DNA of 64,000 nucleotides from Gerris lacustris. Taxonomy: Eukaryota > Arthropoda > Insecta > Hemiptera > Gerridae. Location of the stretch: the NCBI GenBank assembly GCA_951217055.1, contig OX578279.1, positions 43,228,250 to 43,292,249 on the forward strand. Reading direction: 5' to 3'. Position 1 is the first letter of the stretch. Every line of letters begins with the position of its first letter. The notes under the pieces were generated by a model. The model made no database searches. It saw only the letters and a list, made by a program, of their open reading frames with translations, and was not told the DNA's origin. Positions 1 through 11,706 of the stretch are shown here, piece after piece. Position numbers and translations under genes: made by a program.

Positions 1-74
1 AAAGTGTGGTATGTTGTCTTAGCAAATTGTCCGAACTAACCGGAGATAACGAAATTATTATGATCATTTAAACC

Positions 75-243
75 ATTATACAATTAAGCCCATTGCCACG
101 GGCTTAACGGCTCCTAGCCATACAATTGACATAAGCAACCGGATAGCCAGCATTTCCCTTAAGGCGATGGGTCAACACCAAGCGTGGGGGAGTCTTGACT
201 CCTGCGAGAGAAGAGCATTCAGAACACATGAGCTACTGTGTAG
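75..243 (-). repeat. SINE-like body fragment (same family as 4256-4570)
   Basis: Read on the minus strand, this block resembles the body of the tRNA-derived SINE at 4256-4570. Both have a word like GTTGACCCATCGC / GTTCACCCAGCATCGC followed by a GGCTA-type stretch and a CCCGTGGCA / CCCCGTGCCA word. The right end carries a short TAGCTCATGTG piece that may be a decayed A box. No tail or target-site duplication is visible. Similarity is by eye and only partial. Confidence 0.4.
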
Positions 244-249
244 TTTATT

Positions 250-1594
250 TACCATAATTAAATAACGTTAATGAAACAAGAAGTAAGTTTCTGAAATCTT
301 AGTAGAGAGTATTTATATATTCCATAAGCCTAAACTATATAAATTCATCCAAATCTTTACATTTAGTAGAAATTGTAAAATATTAATTCTTAATTTATTT
401 GGTTATTTTTATATTATCTAAGACTGTTTTTATTCAGTCAAGAAAAATGTCATATCGCATTCTTCTGACGTCAAAAACATCCAAACCATGCTGGTTGTGT
501 GACCTTAATTATTTTCAATATAAGATATCAACATCAATAATAGTATTAAATTAGCAACAAAAACAATTTTATAAAATAATATATTCGATTACTTATAATA
601 AATTAAACAACAAAAATTAACATATTGTTGACAACTTATACGCAATCAACTCCCTAAAAATAGATGTTTAATGATAAAAACAAAAAAATTAAAAAGGAAA
701 CATGAACTGCTCATTTAAGCAAATATTATTCAATAATAAGCAAAATTATAATGAATATATAATTAGAAAGATTATAGACTTATAAATATGTAAGAGGGGA
801 AATCATAATATTTAAAAATAGAAAATTAAAAGAACGGAAATAAAATATTATAAGAAGCGTATAAAGACTTTGTGCTTAAAAAAAAGAAACAATAAAACAG
901 CAAGGTCAAAGGTTGTGTGAGAAGAGGGATAAAAAAGTGATATATTTATAATATAAAATACTTGTCATCATTTTTATTCTGGTCTAGATTAAAAATCCCA
1001 AACGCGTACCTAATTATCATGCAACACTGGCTAAAAATAATTAAAATTACGTTTAAAAAAAAGTATTTTGATTAATGATATAGGCAGGGTCACGCCTGAT
1101 GTCACTATTTATAATTCACCTTTTGTACGTGGTGTAGGGTAGGAATCAGTTAGAAAAATGGAACTGAATATTATCAATTTAGATTTTTTTTTTAAATTAT
1201 AATATAGCGTGTTACATCAGAATAGCGTGAATGCGAGAATTTACGTCATACAAAAAATTTATAAAAGTTCAAAAATAGATTTATTTTCTTTTTTAAATTA
1301 CTTAATGTTTTTTGTTGCTTTTTTTTAATAAAAAAAGAGAGCGTATTAAATGTGGCCAGAATGGAAAAAGGTTCATTTACCCAGTGTATACAGATTTGAA
1401 GTGTTGCCTAAATATTTAATGTATAATGTTTTTTGTTGAGTTATCTCTAAACACGCGAGAAAACCATACATTAGTCTGGTCTTAATCTTCTTGTTTAAAG
1501 AAATGATTGCATCAAAGACATTCTCTATGTTCTGTTGAATGAAGTGTTTTTATAATGCATCCATAAGAAAGATTTTTACTATGAAGAAGCAGAC
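250..1594. other. AT-rich stretch, nothing recognised
   Basis: Very AT-rich, with many stops in all frames and no repeat seen elsewhere in the window. Short A and T runs only. Confidence 0.5.
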
Positions 1595-2401
1595 GTTAAT
1601 AAGGCTGTACACCAAGTGCGCCGGGAAAGGTCGGGTCACGGGGGAAGTGCGCCAGCCCCTTTTTGAAGGGTACGGTCGAAGTGCGCCGGGTTAATCCCAC
1701 CTATTGAAACAGGTAGTCCGCCCTCCTCGGACCCTCCTAAGGACAAATCGTGGTCAATATTCCTAAATACTCAATATAAAGCAGTCGGAAATTACTTTTA
1801 ACAAACAGCTCAGAGTGGTATGGCGATCATTAGCAAATCTCAGTGCATAGAAATTTGCATAAACCTGTAGAATGTTCTCGTAAGAACAAAATCCATTTCC
1901 TGAACGGAAAGCTTGTTCAAAGGAAAGCGGCTTCTATTAGGTTATTATTTTCCAGTAAATATTTATTAAGTTTCTGCAATTTTCCATGAAAGATTATAGT
2001 TCTTTAAAAATAAAGGATTTATCCCATTCCAAGCTAAGGTCAATCACCATCCACAAGTAAGTAATCCCATTCCTTCATCCTTCCGCTTTTAATAATCCTA
2101 TGTTACTGACCCGTTAAGAACCTCATGCCCTATCAATATTTAGTATGCAAGCATAGATAAAGATTACAGAAATCCATTCGGTAGTGATAGATTTCAACTT
2201 ATTCCTTAATTTTATGGTTTGTTGGATTCCGATTTCCAATTCCAAAGTTCTTTGGGTTTAGAAAGGGTGCAAGAAGGGATAACCCGGGCTTACCTGGCTT
2301 CACCCTATAAACTCTTTAGACTAAGAGGCTGGCGCACTTCGACCGTAACCTTTTTCTAATCCTAAGGGGGGCTGGCGCACTTCGGTACCAGCCGTTAATA
2401 A
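1595..2401 (+). mobile_element. Family F TIR DNA transposon (non-autonomous), 8-bp TSD
   Basis: A 791-bp element (1603-2393) lies between two perfect copies of GTTAATAA (1595-1602 and 2394-2401). Its ends form imperfect terminal inverted repeats: GGCTGTACACCAAGTGCGCC on the left, and GGCTGGTACCGAAGTGCGCC when the right end is read inward. The word AAGTGCGCC is iterated: three copies in the first ~95 bp and two inverted copies in the last ~65 bp. An 8-bp duplication is the size made by hAT, P or Merlin transposases. The ends do not let me choose among these. No coding capacity remains. A left-half copy of the same family is at 29290-29590. Confidence 0.8.
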
Positions 2402-2510
2402 TACTTGAAAATGTAGAAGTGTCCATCGATCAAAATTTAACAGGGTATAAAGAAGTAGTTGCTAATATTTATTTCAGCAGCGTACCTAATAAAAGTAACG
2501 AACTAACTCT

Positions 2511-2605
2511 GAGCTCCACCAGCACGTCGAGGGCCTAGGCCTGCCAAAGAGATTATACAACTATATATATGTAATATATGACACGGGGTTAGCGTGCCGC
2601 TGCAT
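2511..2605 (-). repeat. SINE body fragment
   Basis: Shares GAGGGYCTAGGYCTGCYAAA, ATTATACAACTAT and CACGGGGTTAG, in the same order and orientation, with the distal part of the SINE at 4256-4570. The head and tRNA-like part are missing. Confidence 0.5.
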
Positions 2606-2830
2606 CAGCTCTGTCAACTCTATAATTGGCATACACGACCAGAATTAAAGTAACACGCGTAAGTATTTGACAAACAAAAAAATCGTTGAAATTAATTTCT
2701 CTGTAACGCTTAAATGAACAGAACTTAAATATGTAAGATGTAAGATGTAGAAGCGTCTATGAAGGTCATCTCAAAGGAATAAAATAAATTGTCTCTCAAC
2801 GTAAATTGATATGGGTTTATTGTACATAGT

Positions 2831-2862
2831 AGCTTTCAGCCTTGCTAAGGCCATCAGCAGCC
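2831..2862 (-). ncRNA. Degenerate hammerhead-ribozyme-like motif (Penelope-type end)
   Basis: On the minus strand, CTGATG is followed by a perfect 5-bp hairpin GCCTT-AGC-AAGGC and then TGAAAGC. The layout is that of a hammerhead core (CUGANGA, stem II, GAAA) with the last A of the first box missing and C changed to U before GAAA. Penelope-like retroelements carry hammerhead motifs near their ends, so this is probably a decayed one. It is unlikely to cleave. Confidence 0.45.
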
Positions 2863-3021
2863 AATTAAGAAAGAAATTTAAGATGAAAAGAAATTGGGGA
2901 AGAACTTAAATAGTTAAAAAAAAAAAAATATTAGAGAAACATAGTTTGTTTTTTTCCGACCAATTGTCTATGGACTTTTAATTGAAGCGAGCGTAAGCGA
3001 GCTTCTTACATTCAACAAACT

Positions 3022-3345
3022 ATGCATCCTGTCTTTCTGTCAGTAACTTTTACGCGTGTGACGATAACTTGAGTAAAAGTTGACCGATTTAGTTGAAATT
3101 TTGTATACATGATCCTCTAACTAATACTCAGGCTAAGTTCGTTGAACATCCGTCAAACAGTTCGCGCGCAACGCTCGCGTAAACGAGAGGTTCAAAAATT
3201 AAATTGGAATTTCAGGACGGAAAAAGATTCTATTATCATCTTTTCGATGAGACGAACATTTCTTTCCAATAACATTTTTTAGTAAAACCAACAGCGACCC
3301 CGCTATGAATTAATAAAGATCGCTAAAACTATTAAAGCGGACCTA
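3022..3345 (+). repeat. Family B repeat copy (B1), partial
   Basis: Plus-orientation copy of the family whose fuller copies are at 19110-19543 and 29655-30003. It shares GACGATAACTTGAGTAAA, GACCGATTT, CGCAACGCTCGCGTAAACG and a block near 3290 with AGCGACCCCGCTAT. That block matches AGCGACACCGCTAT at 50566-50587 and, inverted, near 19130. The usual terminal hairpin (GCTTCCG..CGGAAGC) is missing here. Confidence 0.6.
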
Positions 3346-4255
3346 AACGTTTATAATAGAGAAAACAACCTTTTTACCGATATCTTACGTTCTAACGTAA
3401 CGATTTTAATAAAACTTCATATACACCATCTAATGCACAATTAAAACAGGCATCAAAATTTCAATTTGATACATGCAGTAGTTTTTTTTGTAGCAAAGAG
3501 AAACATTTTATAATAATTGAAAAGGAGATGTGTGGTTAGAGGAATAGTAAGAATGCGGGGTGGTTCCCTGTTCCCTTACTACTGGCCGCTGTACTTTAAC
3601 TATACCCATTATCTATCAACTCATCATGATTCTTGATTATCTATTTTTTCAATATTCAATACATATTTATTACTATACGCTCGCTCCAATGATAGAGCGA
3701 TGCCTAGTACATAAAACCAGCTATTTAATTATTTTTTTATTTCCATTAGCGTTCTCACCGTAAGACTATCATAAGATAAGAGGAGAAGCGGACCAATGTG
3801 ATGGTTTATAATATAATTATTTAGCGTTATGTAATTAATTTACGTTATATAATTAATTTAGTTCATAAATTGATTGTCCTGTTGTTTAGTCAAATCACCA
3901 CGTTTTTTTGTTCTTTTTAACAATCTTAAATTATTCATTTTCAGCACTGGTAAAACGTTTTAGATAAAAATATATAAGTGTAAAAACTAATAAGTTTATT
4001 GGCAAAACTTCTATAGAAATATATTTGAATATAAAACTATTTCGACATATTTAGTGACAACATTACATAACAAGACAAGCAACAAATTTCAGAAGTATTT
4101 TTATTATTATAACTTAAGAAATCTTGTAAAAAAATCTTTGAATATTTTGTCACCTGTACATAAATAATATATAATGGTTGTATTAAACAATTTTAAAGTC
4201 AAAATATAATTTGAGTAAAAATATTTACACCGTTTTTTCAATTTTAAATAACTAA
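3346..4255. other. AT-rich stretch, nothing firm
   Basis: No coding or structural signal. The part near 3550-3730 is less AT-rich and has a weak resemblance to SINE body words (AGAGCGATGCC), too weak to call. Confidence 0.4.
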
Positions 4256-4570
4256 CTTTGTGGCGCAACGGTCGGTGGAGGGTCTAGGTCTGCTAAATGG
4301 ATATTATACAACTATTTATGGTAATGGGTGGCACGGGGTTAGTGCGTTTAGACGTTTACCAGCTTTATAAACCTTATACTAGCTACCCATTTATAAAGCG
4401 ATGCTGGGTGAACACCGAGCGAGGGGGCCCGGCCCGGGAATTGAACCTAGATTTGTGTACCATCCATCTAGTGTGTACCATCTGTGTTTTCCATCCAAAT
4501 AGTGACCACACCCGATACTGCTTAATTCTATAGATAGGTCGCTCTCCTATCCGAGCTACTGAGGTACCGT
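4256..4570 (-). repeat. tRNA-derived SINE
   Basis: On the minus strand the right end starts with a tRNA-like head: CTCAGTAGCTCGGATAGGAG then AGCG, resembling the D-arm and A box of a tRNA. GGTTCAATTCC, a good B box / T-arm word, follows about 110 nt further on. The A-B distance is longer than in a real tRNA, so this is a SINE head rather than a tRNA gene. The body then runs through CACCCAGCATCGC, CCCCGTGCC and CCTAGACCCTCC words that recur at 75-243 and 2511-2605. No A-rich tail or clear target-site duplication is seen. Confidence 0.6.
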
Positions 4571-4921
4571 AAACGTAAGTGACAAAATGTTTTGAAATAA
4601 AATTAAGATATATTTCTATTAATTAAAACAGTTGCGTGCAAACGATATTCACAGAAATTCCAAGGCTATTTACAGTTGTTTAAGTTATATTGACCTACTC
4701 CAGTCAAGCTAACTTATCACCACCTGAGTTAGGGCCTTTAAATAATTATTAAAATAGAAAAATAGTAAACCTTTCAACCGTTTTATAAACCAGGATATAG
4801 TTATGATTTTTTGATAAAAAAAAAAATGTGCTGTTTAAAATTTGGTTATCTTAAAATGGCTTATTGTAATCATTTTTAAAATTGAATGTTCCTTAGAGTT
4901 GCGATTGTGAATCACGATTAT

Positions 4922-5047
4922 AATGAGCAATACTTTACCCACCTGGTCCAGGAATTGACCAAAATCTGTAAATCTGTGGTCACCCAAGATTTGACTACGC
5001 CCGATGCTGTTTAATTTTATTGATAGTAGAGCTACCAAGTAACATAA
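4922..5047 (-). repeat. tRNA-derived SINE head, second copy
   Basis: On the minus strand: TTGGTAGCTCTACTATCAAT, then AGCATCGGGCGTAGTC, then TTGGTCAATTCCTGGACC. The order and the CAGYATCGGGYGTRGTCA block match the head at 4256-4570, in the same orientation, ~370 bp downstream. The B-box-like GGTCAATTCC has lost a T of the usual GGTTC. Confidence 0.5.
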
Positions 5048-5319
5048 TATAAATCACATACTTAATCAAATTAGCAGTTCAAGAAAGCAAACAGGAAGAA
5101 AGGTGGAAGAAAAGATCATAAAAATCAAAATTTGTAAGTTAAAAAATGAACTTACGAGTACCATTTTTCAATTTATCAAGTTGTAAAATGTTAAAAGTAC
5201 AAGAATATGCCCCGGAGAGGAGAGAAATAAAGCCTTTAAACCAAAAGATGTATAATTATTTTCTTCTAAAGTTATAAACTCTAATCGAACCACTAAAAAT
5301 AGAAGAATAAATAAATACA

Positions 5320-5984
5320 TAGGGTGTTTTGAAATGGCACGACACTATTTTGGGGATGTTTCCTCCAGCACAAAATAAACAAAAAAGTCCATGAAAACAT
5401 AGGTGTCAAATTGATTTATTGATTGTTTATTTAATTTATTGTTGTCACATAAAACTATTAATGCTCTAAATTACTATTATTTCCCCAAGGAAGGAGCTTA
5501 TTAGAAGCGCGAAACTGGGAGTGTTAGTTGCCAAAAAATTATTATAATTATGTAATTTATTAATATTTATATGTTTATAATATTAAAGTTTTATTATTAT
5601 TATTAATTTATTTAATTTTTTTAATTATTATATTTTGTGGGCCTGGATGAAGTCTTTAGTTTATTCTTCATTAATTAATACCAAGAAGAACTAAAGAATC
5701 GCATCGTAGCAGATGCAGCAACTATCAAGGGTCGTCCTGATGCTATAAGACTTCCCAGAGAAGCATAGATTAGTCTTGCTGAAGACTGACTTCAACAAAA
5801 CGAAGACCAGTTTGAAGAACTACTCTGAATCATCAACTACTATGTATTATCAACTAGAATACATTTTTAAACTTCCAATATATCTCTGAAGTAAATTAAT
5901 TTGAAACATTTGTTTGTATAAAAACTTTTGTTTGGTTTCTACTCGAGAACACGATAGTGCCGTGTAATTCAGAAACACCCTGTA
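5320..5984 (+). mobile_element. IS630/mariner-like DNA transposon, internally deleted
   Basis: The left end AGGGTGTTTTGAAATGGCAC and the right end, read inward as CAGGGTGTTTCTGAATTACA, form imperfect terminal inverted repeats (~70% over 28 bp) next to TA dinucleotides. This is the arrangement of insect Tc1/mariner-type elements with CAGGGTGTT ends. A transposase C-terminus relic lies inside (5635-5828). At ~665 bp it is about half a complete element. Confidence 0.65.
5635..5828 (+). pseudogene. Relic of mariner-like transposase C-terminus
   Basis: The first part reads LWAWMKSLVYSSLINT. After a frameshift near 5685 the second part reads EELKNRIVADAATIKGRP, then DAIRLPREA, a stop, ISLAED, a stop, and LQQNEDQFEELL. 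This matches the order of the C-terminal end of insect IS630/mariner-type DDE transposases: LWG-x-K-S-x-V-Y just after the third catalytic acidic residue, then L-x-x-R-I, and a final C-x-x-x-x-G-x-H-F-E-x-L-L helix. The catalytic triad is not present in this fragment. One frameshift and two in-frame stops make it a pseudogene. It is too short and divergent for a finer family assignment. Confidence 0.6.
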
Positions 5985-8355
5985 TGGTCTTGTCAGAATA
6001 TCGCTGTACATAAAGATAAATTAAACGAAAGACTTAACGATTTATAGAAACAGAGTTTCTGCTAGAAACCTGGTATTCTAGTAGTTATTGTTAGAATTAT
6101 GTAGGAAAACATCAAACTGATTGTCATTTGTGTAGTTATGGACTACAGTTATCATTTTTTATAGGCCGACTGCAGGCTTAATACTTTGAGGCAATAAACG
6201 AATTGGCAGAAGAACGTTTAGAAAACGGAAAAATAGATTGCTAGCGTTCGTTGAACTGGCATTAAATGCCTAGATGCAGTTAAGTAGGACAAGACAAGCA
6301 TAACAACAGAAAAAAAACTAGTATGATAACCTGGAAATCTTGTGAGATTACTTAAGAATAATCTGAAGACATGCGGTGAGTTTATTCTGTTAACCGCAGT
6401 TAGAGATCTAGAATAGACGTATCTCCTATTTAAAAAGAAAGAAAAATAAACTTCCTAACAGTTACCCCATAGTAAACAACAGAAAAATTACTTTTAACAT
6501 TAACAAGTTTCGTGTATAAAATGTTAACTATTCTATTAGCATGTCTCTTGGCCACTGCCGTATATAAGCCCTCATGGAGGATTGCCAGGGATGTGATGGG
6601 AACATAATAATAAAGGATTAGGGTGAGTAGAGAAGGAACTATATGGAGGGTTTTGTATCAGGAAATAGCGAAATCGCAAACAATAGGAACTTGAAAATCA
6701 GTATGAAAGATAAGGTTGAACATGTAAAAGAGCGTTAGACATTTTTTAAGGATCTTAGACTGAAGAGATTGCAGGCAGTAGAAATTTGAGCGTCTGGTGC
6801 AGCCCATGAGTTCTATTCCATAAACCCACAAGGGTTTTTATTATGGTGTTATAGATAGGCAATTAGTTATTTAATCTTACTTTCGAGTGCGTTAAAGAAG
6901 GGAATAGCGTCTATATGCTAAAAACAGCTTCACTTTTTCTGAAGTCTAAATTACCCCAAACAAGCTAAAAACCAGACTATCCTAAAGTGGTAAAAACCTA
7001 AAACACTGAAGCTGCATAAAGAAACTACTAGAGTAGTAAGAAAGAACGTTCAACCTAGAATTGCTATCACTCAAAATACAGAAAATACATAGATGTTTAT
7101 TTATTGATTTTTCGAAAGAACTAAACGACAGTACATACAGGAAGCTTTAATTACCATTTTCATTACGAGATTATGAGACAATTTTTTTTCTAGAGAACCT
7201 GTACTAGGTACATATTATTCAAACCTGTGGCCTATTAATGATTTTTTTAAACTCAATTAAATCTAATAACTGGGTTACAATGTGCTAGGTAGAACTAAAC
7301 AAGGGCCAACAATACACAAGGTTTGAGTACGGAATTGATTTCCAAGTCCAGATTTCAATCGGGGAGGGTCTGGGCCCTGCGTGCCGGCCCAGGGTCCCGA
7401 CCACCCCCACCCCAAGGGGGGGGGGGGGGAGCACACCCTATTCAACTCAACTTCAAATGACCCAGTTAAATCTCTATACGAGCTAACAACTCCCCTCATA
7501 ACATTCTCCCTAGCCACCCATTTTGCATTTAATTACAGTACAACAGCCAACAGAATATAACACTGAAACCGAAAATAAAATTAAATATATATAGAGAAAA
7601 AGGCATTTATACAGCAGAAACGACTCAGCAAGATTATTTTACTAAAACATACCAAAAGAAGAAATTAATCCAAATAAAATAAACTCTAGCATTGAATTAA
7701 TAAAAAGAGTAAATAACCAACTCATAATTATTTTGTACAACCGAATAAAAAATACAATAAACTGAACAATGAGGTACCAAATAATTAAGGATAAAAGTAT
7801 ATAAATAATATATAAATAATATGTTTCTATAATATTAAAAAAGCTTTGTCAACAAAATCTAGTCCAGTGAGTTAGGAAGAGAAGGGTATAACAAATGAAG
7901 GAGGTAGAATATATTCTCCCCTTAAAGTGAAAAATATAGAACTTTTTTAACTTTTCCTCACTCGAAAAAAATGTATTTACCTTGCTGTCATTACCGATAA
8001 AAAACATTGTTGGGGGATCGAATCTGGGACCCTATAATTTTTGTTTGACTGTTGGGGCCTTCCATCAAAATGTGTTTATATTTTTTTATTTTCATATAGA
8101 GCAGGATGGGGGAGTAAAAAAATGTAATTTCATAATATAATATAATATAATAACGTATATAGGCTTAATTATCTACGAAACCCTAAAAATTACTTGGATG
8201 CAAGTACTACCCTGAGATTGTTTTATATCTGTTAATAACTATCAATGGGAAAAAAATGCATGTAAATAGAATAGAAATTTTCAAATTTAGTGACTTTTTA
8301 ATATTTAAATTTATAAAATATTTTTCTTTAAAAATGTAAAAAGTATTATCAGGTA
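5985..8355. other. No gene; one G14 run in a GC-rich island
   Basis: Mostly AT-rich and unrecognised. 7360-7440 is a small GC-rich island ending in a 14-nt G run (7416-7429). It matches nothing else in the window. A B-box-like word (ATTCGATCCC on the minus strand near 8018) has no partner A box. Confidence 0.4.
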
Positions 8356-9127
8356 ACAGGTCAAGTGTGTGCTAGTCAGCACACAGCGAGGGTCCGTAGG
8401 CCACACTGTATAGTGTTTAACTGTAAAGTGTATAAACAGTGAGGGCGTAGGCAACCCTGTATAGTTAAAGTAGTACCCTATTGATGGTGTTTTTAAAATA
8501 CTAAAAAGCTTACTTTGAACTATCCTATGGGCCTGATATTCTCAAAACACATACACAAACTACAGATAAAGTATTTTTTTACCACTGAACCGGACTACAA
8601 CCATATAAATGCATCGAAAAGACCACAAAAACGTATTTTGTCAATAAAAAATAAAATAATATTTTTTCCGAAATTTCCAAAAAGTGGTATCTTTACTTTT
8701 GGTCGAAGAATGTTCAGGATTTTTTTCAGATTTTTGCACTTCACATAAGCGAGATAGAGGGGGGGGGGGGACACGTTTCATACCCACTTCAAACTTGCCT
8801 ACGCTCGCCCTATCAAAGTTATAACCAAAGTATTATATATTTTTGTAATCAGCTCGACGTACCCTTTCATATGATACCCCTCACGGTGTCGAAAAAAAAA
8901 AAAAAATTAACCCTTAAGTTTTTTTACCCTAATTTTTTTGAAAAATATTTTTTTAAGTCGCTATATTTTTAAAATATGTGGGCAGGTACAAGACACATAC
9001 ATGCCAAATTTCAAAGTGATCGGACGAAAGGTGTAGCCGTGAGAACAGGCGACCGGACGGACGGACGGACAAACACACGCAAGAAAATATAAGGGTCCTT
9101 GGTTTTGCCTGCGGACCCTAAAAATGA
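8356..9127 (+). mobile_element. Family A element, copy 1
   Basis: One of three near full-length copies (also 20440-21164 and 61860-62578). All begin ACAGGTCAAGTGTGTGCTAG, which continues into a GTGTGCT-AGTC-AGCACAC hairpin, and all end GCCTRCGGACCCTAAAAATGA. The left subterminal AGGGTCCGTAGGC (8389-8401) is the reverse complement of the right GCCTGCGGACCCT, so the element has subterminal inverted repeats. A G run (8759-8770) sits at the same place in every copy. Near the right end are CCAAATTTCAAAGTGATCGG and tandem GGAC units. No coding capacity. This copy has an extra ~35 bp near 8400-8440. Class uncertain. Confidence 0.75.
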
Positions 9128-9254
9128 TCTTATCGTGTGTGTGATGACAATCACTTGCCTAATTCAGAGGTAGAGCGATAAACTGTGGACAACAAGCTGT
9201 CCAAAAAACCTATATAACTTTGGCCATTTTATTCCGATTTGCACAACATTTTTA

Positions 9255-9480
9255 CTTTCTCATACAAAGAAAAAGTATTGTGATGACGCGAAAATTCGAT
9301 TATGTGTTTTTTTATGGATTTGCCCGTTTTGAGGTCCCCGGTGTCCAACACATTGGTTTTTAAAAATGTCGGCATAGACGCATGAAGCCTAAACTACTTG
9401 ACTATTTTGACGAAATTTGGCATAAAAAGGTCCAAGGCATAAAGGCCAAGGTGAAATCGAGAAATGAATTTTAGCTCCAA
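9255..9480 (+). repeat. Family J repeat, copy 1 (diverged)
   Basis: TCTCATACAAAGAAAAAGTA, then TTGTGATGACGCGAAAATTC and a GGATTTGCCCGTTTTGAGGTCCCC stretch broken by a few bases, resemble 44800-44920 (TCTCATATAAAAAGAAAGTA, GTGATAGCG, CGTTTCGTGGTCCCC). Old and diverged. Confidence 0.45.
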
Positions 9481-10535
9481 ATTAGCTCCAAACGTGAAAA
9501 AAAGTCTTGAAAAAACTTTGACGATTTTTTGGGAGGGGGTCAGGAACTTTGCCCTTTTTCATATTTAGGTTTTGGTGGTGATATCATTCCTCTTGCTGGT
9601 TTCAGCATCGTGGGTGTAGTCTTGGTTTTTAAAAAGTAATATCAAACTAGATGATATTTTAAAATCAGTAGCTGTTTGCGCAATCAGTGTTTCGATACGA
9701 CCTACTGTTAATTCACACAAAAACTTTTAAAAATATATTTACGTATATCTTATGGCTATATACCTGTCCTTATAACATATAATTAAGTACATTTCTATAC
9801 GAGATATGCTGCATTATCTAGTATATAGTAATATATATTTTTTATTTTAGTTATTAAATAAAGTCGGGGGCTACAAAGTAATTTCTCTACGTTCTCCTCT
9901 TTACATGATAAATGAAATACTCGGATAAGGGTAAAATATGGGTAAAAAGACGGAGGAGAATCTAATCTAGTTAAAAATGGAAACTTTTCTCAATTTTACC
10001 CAACGGAACCAACTAATTTATTTAAGTTTTTCGTGTTTACACATTCTCCTATTTTCTTTGAAGTATTTTCAAAATAAAATACACATAGAATAAATGATAA
10101 ATTTAATCAAATATACAAAAAGCAAGATATCATTTTCCTTTATTATTATCATTTTTATTATGTACAATTTTAAAGTTTATTTACTTGTATGACCTCATAG
10201 AAAATAAAATTATAAATCCATAGTAAATATATTTCTTGGAAAAAAAGTCTATTTTAGTCGGTCAAGGATTTTATTTAGTCTTTGTAAAATAGCATTTGTG
10301 CTTTTATTGTTATATTGATTTTATTATTAAATGCGCAATGACTCTCAATAATCCAAGCTAATGGACTTGTTAGCTCCATGCTTTGTTTCTATTTTATAAT
10401 TTAAAATTTAAAATCACTGCTTTAAACATTGCGACAGATAATTAAGCCTGAAAAACATGAAAAATTGTTTCCGATGAAAATAAAGCTTATTTTGCTAATA
10501 ATCAAAAACGAAATTTAAACCTGTTAAAAATTTTT
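9481..10535. other. No recognised feature
   Basis: AT-rich. Near 9890-9955 a short inverted pair (TTCTCCTC and GAGGAGAA) is present without further structure. Confidence 0.35.
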
Positions 10536-11458
10536 ACTTCCATGAAAATGGAAGTATGGTGATACCCTCTAAAACGTGATTCCGAGATATCTGTGAAGAA
10601 GAAAGGGGTCTTACGAACCCGGGGATATCATTAAAATCCGTTTCATATATACATATATGTCTGTGCGTACGTATGTATGTATGTACGTACGTACGTTCGT
10701 TCGGAACTTTAAACCTTTAAAACATCGCTTCCAGACATCGTATTGAGGATGCGGTTTGCGGCATTTTTTAGAACTTTTGTCGGAAAAACTGATGGCGCAA
10801 ACCCGATCATCGCAGCTCACGTTTCGGAGCTACAGTCATTTAAGCACGAAATCGGTCTGTCGACGATAATTTCAATAGGCTTTATTTGATTTCAATTTCC
10901 TTTGGGGTATATATGTGTCCTATGTCGTAGGTTGTACCTATACTTTTTGAGCTCAATCGGATAAGAGGTTTGGGAGATATTGGCATGTTAGTGTTTTTTT
11001 TTTTTTTTTTAAATTCTGTGGGCAATTGTGTCCGTCCAGTTGATCCAAACAATTCTTGCGTTAAAAAAGCAACTTGTAGACTACTTCTGAATGAATATTT
11101 GGTGCTTATATAAGCACCAAGAAATGAAACACAAAAGTATCATATTGAAATTTTGGCTTTTTTTCGATTTGGTTATTTAAGCTATTAAATTAATCCTATG
11201 GACTTATAAATAAGCTGTGATTAAGTGGAAAATGCTGAAAAAGAAACTTTGATGATATTTAAATACTTATACCATGCTACATTTGAGGGGGCGAGCTCTC
11301 AATGAGCAAGCTTGGCCGTTTTTTGTGAAATCCCGGATTTTTTATGCAAAACTATCATGGATATTAGCTGTTTGTACGATGTAGTTTATACTGAGTTCTC
11401 TCTTGCTAACGTATTAACACCACAACATTTCATGGAAGTCATGTGTGGGACTTCCACA
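10536..11458 (+). repeat. Interspersed repeat, family M (single copy here)
   Basis: The block starts with ACTTCCATGAAAATGGAAGT, a self-complementary hairpin. It ends with TTCATGGAAGTCATG and GGACTTCCAC, so GGAAGT/ACTTCC words are inverted between its ends. Inside are GTAT/GTAC tetranucleotide iterations (10665-10700), a GAGCTCAATCGGATAAGAGG phrase, a T17 run and a GTCCGTCCAG word. This looks like a non-coding mobile element, but no second copy or TSD is available to prove the borders. Confidence 0.4.
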
Positions 11459-11706
11459 CCGGTACTTTAAATATGTTTAATAATAAATGAATAATTGGGT
11501 GACTGCAGATCTGGGTTTATTTCCCGAACCGGGCCTATAATAGTCTAGTGCTAGTGGATCGCGTGCGCATAAAACTGACTAACTTACATCGAGCTTGAAT
11601 TTTGAATATGAGTTATTTTTTGGTATCCTCCAAAAATAGCAAAGTTTGTCCGTGGGAGGTAGTTTGCCTATAAACTGTGGAGAGCGACCATGTCCCGTTC
11701 GTTATA

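Noticed and set aside
8356..9127. Family A as a Helitron (terminal hairpin followed by CTAA)
   Set aside because: No TC start, the hairpin abuts CTAA without spacing, and inverted subtermini argue against it.
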